A stretch of 64,000 nt of DNA from Calothrix parasitica NIES-267 (GTDB taxonomy: Bacteria > Cyanobacteriota > Cyanobacteriia > Cyanobacteriales > Nostocaceae): contig NZ_AP018227.1 in the NCBI RefSeq assembly GCF_002368095.1, forward strand, positions 2,708,598 through 2,772,597, read 5' to 3'. The notes under the pieces were generated by a model. That model saw nothing but the letters and a program-made list of their open reading frames with translations. It made no database searches and was not told where the DNA came from. A program made the translations under genes and the position numbers. Of the stretch, positions 28,951 through 37,608 are shown in pieces (position 1 is the stretch's first letter; each line of letters begins with the position of its first letter).

Positions 28951-30072
28951 TTATAAGTACATATTTGAAAAATTGAGAATTTTCAAACGCTGATTTAATT
29001 TACACTTAATAACAGCTTTCGCTACATCATCTGAATTGCGACAATTTCGTATACCCAGATATTTCAGATTCGGAAACTTGTCAGCAATAGTTTGTATTAT
29101 CCTATGTGCTTCAATTGTTTGATTTGCAGACCACAATTCTAAATATTCTAAATTTGGTAAATCAAGTCTAATAATTTGCTCTAAAGTCGATTCCTGTAAA
29201 TAAAATGCTTCAATCACTAATGTTTTAAGATTATTATGTTTTACCCGAGGGAATGATAAACAACCACCATATGATTCATAATATTTTTTATCAGCGCTTG
29301 TACGAACATGAAATACCTCTAAATCAGGATAATTTTTGAGAATTAAACTCATATTTCCTGAGATTTTATATTTAGGGTGCTTTCTAAATTTAGATTCACA
29401 ATCAGCCCATAATAAAGCTTTTAAATCAGGAAACTTATTTTTGGATTCGATAAGTAAATTTAGAAAGCAGTCGCTATGATAGTAACAATGTAAAGCTTGA
29501 ATTTTATTATTTTTTGCTGCTTTGATAAAAACCTGAAATTTTTGATTTGTCGCTTCTTTCTCCAAACGTTGATACTCGGTTCTAGAAAATTGGCTTTTTT
29601 CGGAAGATGGTAAATTAGATGGCAGAGATTTGGTTAAATTATAAAGTTCAGAATTAATTTTATCTCTACTAATTTCTAAATCTAAATCTAAAGCGAAAGC
29701 TGTAATATGTGAATTTGTAATTCCAACTTTAGAATTAAACTCTTCAACTTCCCAATCATCCAACCTCGTAAAATACAAATAAGGATTGTATTCCAACAGT
29801 GCTTGTTTTGCTTTCTTGCTATCTGAATATTTTAATACCTTTCCGACAGTGCTTTTGTCTGGAAATGAATCACTATATAAAGCTTGAATCACCAAATCTA
29901 AACCTAGTTCTCCATATTTCAAAGCATCGGTCAACGCTTTGACTTGTACATCTAAAATATCGCTTTCCAATCGTCGCTTAACCCCTTCAATTCCTCCTAA
30001 TACAACACCCGTAACTGGAGCGGGATTTTGACCACCTAAAACTGCGTCGTATTCTCTCGGTTGTTGTGACAT
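28951..30072 (-). CDS. STM4015-type leucine-rich protein with VLGG module (copy 4, truncated)
   Basis: Protein of 373 aa. The module (REYDAVLGG, QNPAPVTG, VVLGGIEGVKRRL) and ALTDALKYGELGLDLVIQAL are intact. It shares LDDWEVEEFNSKVGI with copy 3, so the two are recent duplicates. The leucine-rich part ends early after LNQRLKILNFSNMYL: compared with copy 3 the last repeat and the RY-x-SV-x-E tail are missing. No frameshift that would restore the tail was found in the following bases. Confidence 0.82.
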   Translation of the reverse strand: MSQQPREYDAVLGGQNPAPVTGVVLGGIEGVKRRLESDILDVQVKALTDALKYGELGLDLVIQALYSDSFPDKSTVGKVLKYSDSKKAKQALLEYNPYLYFTRLDDWEVEEFNSKVGITNSHITAFALDLDLEISRDKINSELYNLTKSLPSNLPSSEKSQFSRTEYQRLEKEATNQKFQVFIKAAKNNKIQALHCYYHSDCFLNLLIESKNKFPDLKALLWADCESKFRKHPKYKISGNMSLILKNYPDLEVFHVRTSADKKYYESYGGCLSFPRVKHNNLKTLVIEAFYLQESTLEQIIRLDLPNLEYLELWSANQTIEAHRIIQTIADKFPNLKYLGIRNCRNSDDVAKAVIKCKLNQRLKILNFSNMYL

Positions 30073-30185
30073 GATGATTTTATTTTAATAATGATATTAG
30101 AGTTCCCAGAAATCAATTTTTTATTAACTGATATTTTTAAAACTTATATTTTTCGTGTAAATTCACATCCCGAGATGGTTTAAGC

Positions 30186-31433
30186 TTATTCCCATACCGA
30201 ATAATATCTATCGCTAAACTGTGAATCTGTGAATACTTGACAATCTAATTCCGATAATTTTTGAATCATTTTTGTTTGTAAACGATTTCCACAAAGATTC
30301 AAAGTATGTAAATTATTAATTACAGGAGAATCCAGAATATACATTGCACCACCGCTTCCCATATTTCCATCTGTTAATTCAAGAACTTTCAAACTTTTCA
30401 TAATTGGAGAATTAATAATCGCTTTAGCTAATTGGCTTGTATTATTACTTTTCCTAATTGCTAAATAAGCAAGATTTTTACAATATTGACCTGATAAAAT
30501 TGGTGCAAGACTTTCAATATTTACTTCTTTCAATTTATTTCGGCTTACCCAAATTTCAAGATATTCTAACGATGGTAAATTCAAATTACAAAGACTTGCT
30601 AAATTTTTATCAGTTATACCATCAGCATCAATAATCAAAGTTCTTAAAGATTCGTGTTTTATTGCTTTTGGTTTAATAAGAGATTTATTTTTTATATTAC
30701 GGATTGCTAAAATTTTATTATCAGAAACTAAAACATCTTCATTAATCATCTTTCCTCGAATATGAAGTATTTCGAGGTTAGGATAAGCTTTTAGTATCGG
30801 ATAAATATTGCTAACGTTAATTCTAGAATATTTATACTTTTCATTGCTGATATCACAACAATCTCCAACTAATAAGGCTTTTAGGTTTTGAAGTAAATCT
30901 TTGGAATCAACAATCGTATCTACAAAATTTTGAAAAGCCTCTTTTGAGTTTGAGAATTTATAATACATCTCACATCTTATCGCTTCTAAATATTTAGCCC
31001 TCTTATCTTGAAGTAGTTTAATTAATATTCGCTTATTATTTACAATATATGCAGCGTCATCTGTAGCACCAATACATTCACCATCATAAAAATGCTCCTC
31101 ATATTCCCAATTATCAAAGGTATAAAAAACTAACCAAGGGTCAAATTCTAATAATGCTTTTTTCCCTTTAACTCCATTTTTACGTAGCATTGAAAAAATA
31201 TCATTATGTATTGTATCCGAAGAACTTTTCAAAGCTTCAACAACCAACTCTAATCCGTCATCCCCATAATTCAAAGCATCATTCAGCGCTTTAATTCGTA
31301 CATCAACATTTTCACTTCTCAACCGTCTTTTTACCCCTTCAATTCCTCCCAACACAACACCCGTAACTGGAGCGGGATTTTCACCACCTAAAACTACATC
31401 GAATTCTCTCGGTTGATTTTGATTGCTATTCAT
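30186..31433 (-). CDS. STM4015-type leucine-rich protein with VLGG module (copy 5)
   Basis: Protein of 415 aa. The start is ATG 31433 (MNSNQNQPREFDVVLGG), shared with copy 6; the upstream ATG at 31469 would add 12 residues not conserved elsewhere. The module linker is ENPAPVTG. The HEAT-like pair has ALNDALNYGDDGLELVVEAL. Leucine-rich repeats include YPNLEILHIRGK, LPSLEYLEIWVSR and VLELTDGNMGSGGAMYIL. The C-terminus is RYYSVWE. Copy 6 is its nearest relative, with the same N-terminus and tail. Confidence 0.85.
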   Translation of the reverse strand: MNSNQNQPREFDVVLGGENPAPVTGVVLGGIEGVKRRLRSENVDVRIKALNDALNYGDDGLELVVEALKSSSDTIHNDIFSMLRKNGVKGKKALLEFDPWLVFYTFDNWEYEEHFYDGECIGATDDAAYIVNNKRILIKLLQDKRAKYLEAIRCEMYYKFSNSKEAFQNFVDTIVDSKDLLQNLKALLVGDCCDISNEKYKYSRINVSNIYPILKAYPNLEILHIRGKMINEDVLVSDNKILAIRNIKNKSLIKPKAIKHESLRTLIIDADGITDKNLASLCNLNLPSLEYLEIWVSRNKLKEVNIESLAPILSGQYCKNLAYLAIRKSNNTSQLAKAIINSPIMKSLKVLELTDGNMGSGGAMYILDSPVINNLHTLNLCGNRLQTKMIQKLSELDCQVFTDSQFSDRYYSVWE

Positions 31434-31486
31434 TTTTTTAATTATTTGATATTGGTTAAAACTCTTCATTCACCCCTCTCCTTAAT

Positions 31487-31617
31487 AAGGATACTGCTGG
31501 TCATTGACCAAAAAACAAGGGTTTCAAGAGTGCGATCGCACTCTTGGTGATAACTCAGAATCCCTATTGATTCGTTGGGATAAGGGGTTAGACCCACTAT
31601 TCGCCAACAGTATCCTT
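31487..31617. mobile_element. Small MITE-like element (131 bp) inside a dispersed repeat
   Basis: Perfect ten-base terminal inverted repeats AAGGATACTG and CAGTATCCTT bound a 131-base block. It has split a copy of the CCTCTCCTTAATAAGGAGAGG repeat seen intact at about 33161-33181. The bases AAT flank both ends and may be a target duplication. Inside is a 20-base palindrome with a HIP1 site (AGAGTGCGATCGCACTCT). No ORF is present, so it must be mobilised in trans, if at all. Confidence 0.8.
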
Positions 31618-31766
31618 AATAAGGAGAGGGGAAGGGGGTGAGGTTTCACTCGCTTACAGCACAATGTAGAAGTCCAATAGATACGACTATTCAACGAAAA
31701 TTATCTAGCTCATTTGAATAAACTTTTGCGATTAGACTAGGAATTATATTTCTCGGATATTTTGAT

Positions 31767-33119
31767 TTATTCCCAAACTGAATAATATCTATGAGAAGCT
31801 TCTGTTATTACCCGACAATTTAATTGTGATAGTTTTTCAATAGTGTTTGCATCTAAACCACTTGCAGAAACATTCAAAGTATGTAATCTATCAATTGCAG
31901 GAGATTCAAGTAAAGCTCTTGCTCCATCGCTTCTAATATTTCCATCAGTGATTTCCAGTATTTTTAAACTGTTGATAATTGGAGAGTCAACAATTGCTTT
32001 AACGAGTTCGGTTGTATTTTTACTGTTTCTAATTGCTAGATATACTAAGTTTTGACAATATTTACCCGCAAGTATTGGTGCTAAACTTTGAATGCTTATA
32101 TTGTGTGAATCTCCTCTATTCAACCAAATTTCAAGATATTCCAAGGATGGTAAATCTAGATTACAGAGTTTAGCTAGATTTTTATCTGATATACCGTCAG
32201 CATCAATTATCAAAGTTTTTAAAGACTCGTGTTTGAAAGTTTTAGCTGAAACTGCTAACTTATTCTTGATATTATGAACCGCTAAAATCTTATTATCAGG
32301 TATAAACACATCTTCCTGATACATTTTTCCACGAATGTGAAGTAGCTTTAATTTAGGATAAGCTGCGAGTATAGGATAAATATTACAAACGCTAATTCTT
32401 GAATTTAAATATTTAACATTGTAAGTAACGCATTCATCTCCAATTCGTAAAGCTTTTAAATTCACCAGCGAATCTTTCGCTTCAACAATGGTATCGACAA
32501 AATCTTGGAAAGCTGTTTTATAGTTTCTATCTCTATAGTACATTTCACATTTCAAAGATTTTATCTTCTTAACCTCAGAATGATTAATTACCTTAATTAA
32601 GCTTTTTTTATTAGATACATAGCATCCACCATATGTTGGTGAATCAATATTATGACCACCAAACCAGTGTTCATCCTTCCAATCTCTAAATGTAGCTAAA
32701 ACTAACCAGGGATTATAGTTTAATAAAACTTTTTTTCCTTTATATCCGGATTTACGTAACCTCCAAATCATATCCTGATAGATTTCACCTGAATAATTAT
32801 TCAAAGCTTGAACTAACAGAGATAACCCTTCATCTCCGTAATTTAAAGCATCTTTAAGCCCTGCAATTCTGTTACTCTCATCGTCACTTCCTAACCGTTC
32901 CTTAATTTCTTCAAATATAGCTTTAATTAATAAATTTAATTCTTCATCTTCATAATTCAAAGCATCTCGAATTGCTGCAATTCTAGCCTCTTCATTTTCG
33001 CTTTCCAACCGTCGTTTAACCCCTTCAATTCCTCCCAACACAACACCCGTAACCGGAGCAGGATTTTCACCACCTAAAACTACATCAAATTCTCTTGGCT
33101 GATTTTGATTGTTATTCAT
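31767..33119 (-). CDS. STM4015-type leucine-rich protein with VLGG module (copy 6, doubled HEAT unit)
   Basis: Protein of 450 aa, the longest copy. After the module (REFDVVLGG, ENPAPVTG, VVLGGIEGVKRRL) the HEAT-like unit is duplicated: AIRDALNYEDEELNLLIKAI, then IKERLGSDDESNRIAG and ALNYGDEGLSLLVQAL-like residues. Leucine-rich repeats follow (YPKLKLLHIRGK, LPSLEYLEIWLNR, ILEITDGNIRSDGARALL). It ends RYYSVWE. The duplication shows that the N-terminal module can grow by repeat unit. Confidence 0.85.
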   Translation of the reverse strand: MNNNQNQPREFDVVLGGENPAPVTGVVLGGIEGVKRRLESENEEARIAAIRDALNYEDEELNLLIKAIFEEIKERLGSDDESNRIAGLKDALNYGDEGLSLLVQALNNYSGEIYQDMIWRLRKSGYKGKKVLLNYNPWLVLATFRDWKDEHWFGGHNIDSPTYGGCYVSNKKSLIKVINHSEVKKIKSLKCEMYYRDRNYKTAFQDFVDTIVEAKDSLVNLKALRIGDECVTYNVKYLNSRISVCNIYPILAAYPKLKLLHIRGKMYQEDVFIPDNKILAVHNIKNKLAVSAKTFKHESLKTLIIDADGISDKNLAKLCNLDLPSLEYLEIWLNRGDSHNISIQSLAPILAGKYCQNLVYLAIRNSKNTTELVKAIVDSPIINSLKILEITDGNIRSDGARALLESPAIDRLHTLNVSASGLDANTIEKLSQLNCRVITEASHRYYSVWE

Positions 33120-33198
33120 TTCTTATTATTTGATATTTGTAAAAAAACTCTTCATTCACCCCTCTCCTTAATAAGGAGAGGGGAAGGGGGTGAGGTCT

Positions 33199-34482
33199 TC
33201 ACTCAGTCACAGCACAATAACGATATTCATCATCATAATCGTTATCTGTTTCTTGCTTATCTGCTAACAATCGACAATCAAGTTTAGCCAATTTACAAAT
33301 CATTTTTTCTGATAATCTCGCTTCGGAAACGTTGAGAATATCAAGCTCATTTACGTCAGAACAATTAAGCAATATTTCCGCACCTTTATCGGTCAAATTT
33401 CCCAACGATAAATCTAGTACGCTAATTGTTTTTATCAAATCCGATTTAATTACCGCTTCCGCAATATCATCTGCAAATTGACTGTTACGCAATCCTAAAT
33501 AACTTAAATCAGGGAATATTAAATCTTCTAAAATCGGTTTTATATCTATAACCGTACAATCTCCACCGTATTCATCAGCACCAAGCCATAATTCTAAATG
33601 CTCTAATGCTGGTAAATTCAGATTACAAATTTGAGCAACCGTTTCGCTACTTAATCCCCCGGTTTCTACAATTAGCGTTTGTAGATTGTTGTGTCGTACT
33701 GGAGGACTAAATTGCAATCGCTCTCCCCCGCGTATTTGCAATACTTTTAATTGAGGATAAGCTCTTAAAATTGGACTGATATCACTTTGTGCAATCCAGG
33801 ATATTTCGCTTTCTTGGTAGTGAATATCACCGATAAATATGGCTTCTAAGTTGGTTAATTTATTTTTCGCATCAACTAATCTATTGACAATTTCGTCGCT
33901 ACCAACTTCTGTATCATCAGCCCATAAACCAATAATTAATGCTTCTAATTTACCAGCTCGGGAATCTTGCGAAATGCTTGTAATTTGTTCTGCTATAGAA
34001 GGGCGATTACCTTCGGTAGAGCTTCGCTTAACGCCATCATAATCCCATCGTAATGCATAAGCTGTATTCTCAGGATTTTCGATACCAGATTCCGAACTAT
34101 AATCTTCTACATAGCGGTTTGCAAATCTTCCAGCATGCTGTCCTTGATACCCGATATATCCCTGTAATCTCTCAAATAAATCCCAAGGTTGATAGTGTTC
34201 TAATACTTGTTTTACCTGCGTCTCTTTCCTTTTCCTCAATAACTTATAAGCATAACGCTCTAACCTTTTCGACTTACCCTGCAATGCTTGAATCACCAAA
34301 TTCAAACCAGCTTCTTGATAGTTCAGAGCATCGCTAAGCGCTGCCAACTTCACGTCTTCTACCGGGTTCGATAATCTACGCTTTACCCCCTCAATTCCAC
34401 CTAAAACGCTTCCGTAAACTGGAGGTGGATTTTCCCCTCCTAAGACAGCATCATACTTTCCTGGTTGCTGATTCTCTGCCAT
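33199..34482 (-). CDS. STM4015-type leucine-rich protein with VLGG module (copy 7)
   Basis: Protein of 427 aa. The start is ATG 34482 (MAENQQPGKYDAVLGG); the module has ENPPPVYG between the two motifs and SVLGGIEGVKRRL. The HEAT-like pair is ALSDALNYQEAGLNLVIQAL. Like copies 1 and 2 it has a segment with FANR and ENTAYALR. Leucine-rich repeats include FPDLSYLGLRNSQFADDIAEA and VLDLSLGNLTDKGAEILL. It ends RYCAVTE. It is the first gene of the cluster in the direction of transcription, so the main promoter should lie between 34483 and 34928. Confidence 0.85.
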   Translation of the reverse strand: MAENQQPGKYDAVLGGENPPPVYGSVLGGIEGVKRRLSNPVEDVKLAALSDALNYQEAGLNLVIQALQGKSKRLERYAYKLLRKRKETQVKQVLEHYQPWDLFERLQGYIGYQGQHAGRFANRYVEDYSSESGIENPENTAYALRWDYDGVKRSSTEGNRPSIAEQITSISQDSRAGKLEALIIGLWADDTEVGSDEIVNRLVDAKNKLTNLEAIFIGDIHYQESEISWIAQSDISPILRAYPQLKVLQIRGGERLQFSPPVRHNNLQTLIVETGGLSSETVAQICNLNLPALEHLELWLGADEYGGDCTVIDIKPILEDLIFPDLSYLGLRNSQFADDIAEAVIKSDLIKTISVLDLSLGNLTDKGAEILLNCSDVNELDILNVSEARLSEKMICKLAKLDCRLLADKQETDNDYDDEYRYCAVTE

Positions 34483-34521
34483 GATACTTTTATTTGAACG
34501 ATTACTCCACCGATTTCCCAT

Positions 34522-34928
34522 AAATAGTGATTGACCTATATCTCATCCGCTATTTACAATTCAATCTTAAAAATCATAATAGTACATATGTTCTTAATTG
34601 CAAACCCCTAATGTAGAGACGTAGCAATGCTACGTCTTTCTCACGTGTTGGGTTGTAAGGATATTGGGGTTTTATACCATTTGAAAAGATTAATAGTGTA
34701 AATCAAATATTAGAAACCGTTATAAATCAAAACACGGGGAGACATTGCATTGCAACGTCTCTACATTAGCGATCTGTATTTATTAAATATTGTTGTTATT
34801 CCCTAAACTTATCTTAATCAGAATTTTACCTATGCTTTTTCAGATTATATAGAAAAAATGAATCAACCTTGACTTAGCCTCTCTTAGTGATAGGATGTTA
34901 CCTCGATGCTTATTCGTTGAGATAAATC
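34522..34928. other. Divergent intergenic region with palindromes
   Basis: It separates the - strand cluster from the + strand gene at 34929, so it should hold both promoters. It contains two hairpin repeats, AGACGTAGCAATGCTACGTCT (about 34617-34638) and GGAGACATTGCATTGCAACGTCTC (about 34737-34762), which recur at 58361-58386 and 60090-60246. I could not place promoters with certainty. Confidence 0.5.
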
Positions 34929-35435
34929 ATGCCAAATCTACGCAATTTGCTTATCGGTGCAGGAATTGCAGCTGCTGGTGCAATCGGAACTAAGAAAGCT
35001 GTAGACTACTTCAAGAATCGTGGAAAAGAAGAAGCACCACCAGAAGCTGAAGGTGATGCTGAAGTAACCGCTCCAGATGAAGTAGCTTTTGCTTCTGTGG
35101 AAGAAAGCTCCGTTCAAGGCTTTTTAGATGCTAGCTTTGGGGAAGCTGGACGTTACGTTCCCAATCGTCCCCCCAAGATTTTTGAGTATCAAGGCGAACA
35201 GTATATGGTAATTTGGGCTTACGACAACAAGCAGCAAAAGAATCAAATGTTGGCTTTCAAGTATACAGATGAAGGTCGTAAGATGGTTGCGAGTGTTGGA
35301 TATACTTCTGATAAAACCGATTACAATCTCAGTTTAGATCCAACACCTTTTGCTATTGAAGTGAATGGTGAAAAGTTGCAATCCGGTCAGTCCGAAACTG
35401 CTGGAGCTAGCGATGTCGATTTTGTTCTAGCTTAA
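34929..35435 (+). CDS. Unknown protein with membrane-like N-terminus
   Basis: Protein of 168 aa that I do not recognise. The N-terminus (LRNLLIGAGIAAAGAIGTKKAVDYFKNRG) is a glycine- and alanine-rich hydrophobic helix followed by basic residues, then an acidic, proline-rich linker (EEAPPEAEGDAEV). The C-terminal domain (about residues 55-150) looks globular, with FEYQGEQYMVIWAYDNKQQKNQ and FKYTDEGRKM. A strong terminator follows. It may be membrane-associated. Confidence 0.65.
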   Translation: MPNLRNLLIGAGIAAAGAIGTKKAVDYFKNRGKEEAPPEAEGDAEVTAPDEVAFASVEESSVQGFLDASFGEAGRYVPNRPPKIFEYQGEQYMVIWAYDNKQQKNQMLAFKYTDEGRKMVASVGYTSDKTDYNLSLDPTPFAIEVNGEKLQSGQSETAGASDVDFVLA

Positions 35436-35488
35436 GAAATTTAGGGGTTGTAAAAAATTAACCCTTCTTTTGTTATTCTCAAAACTAC

Positions 35489-35526
35489 CAAAAACCTGGT
35501 TTTTCTATAAAACCGGGTTTTTTAAT
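35489..35526 (+). terminator. Rho-independent terminator
   Basis: AAAACCTGGTTTT and AAAACCGGGTTTT form a 13-base stem with a TCTAT loop and one G-U pair, followed by TTT. It lies 55 bases after the stop codon at 35435. Confidence 0.8.
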
Positions 35527-35619
35527 CAAAGCCTACTGTTAAATTATCATCTTGTCATCTCCCTATCTCCTCACTCCTGTGATATCGTGTTCGTGACTTT
35601 CACAGATTGAATAAGTACC

Positions 35620-36795
35620 GTGGGAATTAGAAAACTATTTAAGTTACCGATAATTATTGTATTTTTTGCCACAATTATAATCGTCATGCTTGTTTCCACA
35701 AGTTTTAGCAGTTCTGCTATTGAAGTAACGGGTATCGATTTTATCGGTGAAGCGATTTTACCTACAGGTACTAATTTTGAAAATATTGAATTAGGAGGAC
35801 TATCGGGAATAACCTACGATCCTAGGAACCAAGTTTATTATGCTATATCCGATGACCGCTCTCAAAAATCAGCAGCGAGATTCTACACTTTTAAAATAAA
35901 CCTCAACGAAGATTCTTTTCAAAAAAGCGATATTGAAGCTATTAGGTTAACAACATTAAAAGATAAAAATGGAAAAACCTTTCCTGCTGGTACTATAGAC
36001 CCAGAAGGAATTGCTCTAAATAGTTCATCTATCTTCGTTTCATCAGAAGGTGATGTAGATAGAGGAATTAATCCATTTATAAAGGAGTTTTCTATCGATA
36101 CCGGACGGGAAATATCTAGTCTACCTATACCTCAAAAGTTTTTACCATCTCAAGATAAAGAGCAGGGTATTCGCAATAACTTAGCTTTTGAAAGTCTGAC
36201 AATTACACCAGACAAAAAGTATTTATTTACAGCAACAGAAAACGCATTGATTCAAGATGGAGACAAAGCTAAACCTAACCAGGGTAGTTTATGTAGAATC
36301 ATCAAATATAATTTATTAACCCAAAAATCTGAAAAAGAATTTCTGTATCCCAGTAAACTAGTAAAACCATTCTTTAAGCTTAATGGTAGATTTTCTAGCG
36401 GATTAACTGATTTAATTGCATTAGATAATTATGGTAATTTTCTGAGCATAGAAAGAACTTTTACTGGATTTGGTTTTGTCAATTCATTATTTAAAGTTTC
36501 TCTATCAACAGCTGACGATATTAAAGATATTGATAGTTTTAAAGAAGTTGATATTCAAACTATTAAACCTGCAAAGAAAGAATTACTGATGAGCTTAGGT
36601 AAATTAGAAGTTGCATTAGATAATACAGAAGGTTTAACCATTGGTGAAACTTTCCCCAGCGGACAACCTTCGCTCATCTTAGTCAGTGACAATAACTTTA
36701 ATCGATTACAACGTACTCAATTTCTAACATTCCAACTCAAAATAGAATCCCGATTTGAAAGACTTATTCGTATGATTAAAGAACGTCTTTCGTAG
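35620..36795 (+). CDS. Phytase-like esterase domain protein
   Basis: Protein of 391 aa that starts at GTG 35620. The N-terminus is a hydrophobic segment with a signal-anchor look (PIIIVFFATIIIVMLVSTSF). The rest resembles the esterase-like-activity-of-phytase family: GGLSGITYDPRNQVYYAISDDRS at residues 60-85, TIDPEGIALN, SEGD and NLAFESLTITPD. This fold is a beta-propeller, and family members may bind calcium and hydrolyse phosphate esters. It is likely extracytoplasmic. The substrate is unknown. Confidence 0.75.
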   Translation: MGIRKLFKLPIIIVFFATIIIVMLVSTSFSSSAIEVTGIDFIGEAILPTGTNFENIELGGLSGITYDPRNQVYYAISDDRSQKSAARFYTFKINLNEDSFQKSDIEAIRLTTLKDKNGKTFPAGTIDPEGIALNSSSIFVSSEGDVDRGINPFIKEFSIDTGREISSLPIPQKFLPSQDKEQGIRNNLAFESLTITPDKKYLFTATENALIQDGDKAKPNQGSLCRIIKYNLLTQKSEKEFLYPSKLVKPFFKLNGRFSSGLTDLIALDNYGNFLSIERTFTGFGFVNSLFKVSLSTADDIKDIDSFKEVDIQTIKPAKKELLMSLGKLEVALDNTEGLTIGETFPSGQPSLILVSDNNFNRLQRTQFLTFQLKIESRFERLIRMIKERLS

Positions 36796-37608
36796 AGTAA
36801 TCCCGTAAAATTTATTTCTTTCTGTTTGAATATTTTCTATTACGTACATTGGGTTTCACTTTGTTCAACCCAATAGCACACCTAAATTTACGCCGGGATT
36901 CACCAACGCCGTGAAATCAATATAATAGACCACAACCGTAATTATAAATACTTAGCTAGCTTTCACCCTACAAGCAAGCTCAAGCTAAGTATATTTTCTT
37001 TAATATCCTCAAAATCAGTATTTAAATTCATAAAATATATTTGAACAACGATAAATGATAATAATCCTTGGAAAAGCTTGTGGATAGAGGCTTTCAGATG
37101 GAATACCATCACCATTAATTTCAGCTATCGCAGTATATTCACTGAGAATAATTTCCCAACACCACGTAGAACACAAGAGCGTTTCAGTAAAATTTCTCAT
37201 AGGCTTAGCTGATTGCCTGTGTTACATAATATCTAGTGTGTTTCCGATAAATCTCGGTATATTTATTAAAACTTTCTAAAAATAATTCACCAAAATTATT
37301 TATTTAGTTACCGCTCAGTTAAGTAGGTGGGTGAAAAAATTTATAACTACGTGATTGCGAACGGAAGGTTAGCGCAGCGTCTCCCGGAGGGAGATATGGA
37401 GTGAAGCATTCACCCGTTCATCGTTAGCGTAGCGTGTCCGTAAGGACATAGATGTTCCCGAAGGGTAGGGTGTGGATCGTCGCAAGGTGTTCCACGTTTT
37501 TACTTTTCGTTACATAGTTCGGTTTATTTGTGTCTACCTACTTATATAGTCAGCCTTATATTCCTTATTTGCTTACTCAAAAGTTGAAACGTATTAATTC
37601 ATTGATTT
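36796..37608. other. Gene-poor region with dispersed repeats
   Basis: About 800 bases separate the phytase-like gene from the kinase gene. The stretch 37367-37465 holds reversed pieces of the composite repeat seen at 2981-3118 and 22719-22820 (GCGCAGCGTCTCCCGGAGGG, GTCCGTAAGGAC). A 61-codon ORF on the - strand (37015-37200) has no recognisable features and was not called. Confidence 0.6.

Noticed and set aside
13996-34482. VLGG motifs as double-glycine secretion leaders
   Set aside because: There are two LGG sites and a conserved domain follows, no C39 peptidase exporter is nearby, and the proteins are large. A docking role fits better, though cleavage is not excluded.
37015-37200. 61-codon ORF on the - strand
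   Set aside because: No recognisable motif, no ribosome site of note and AT-rich flanks; possibly chance.
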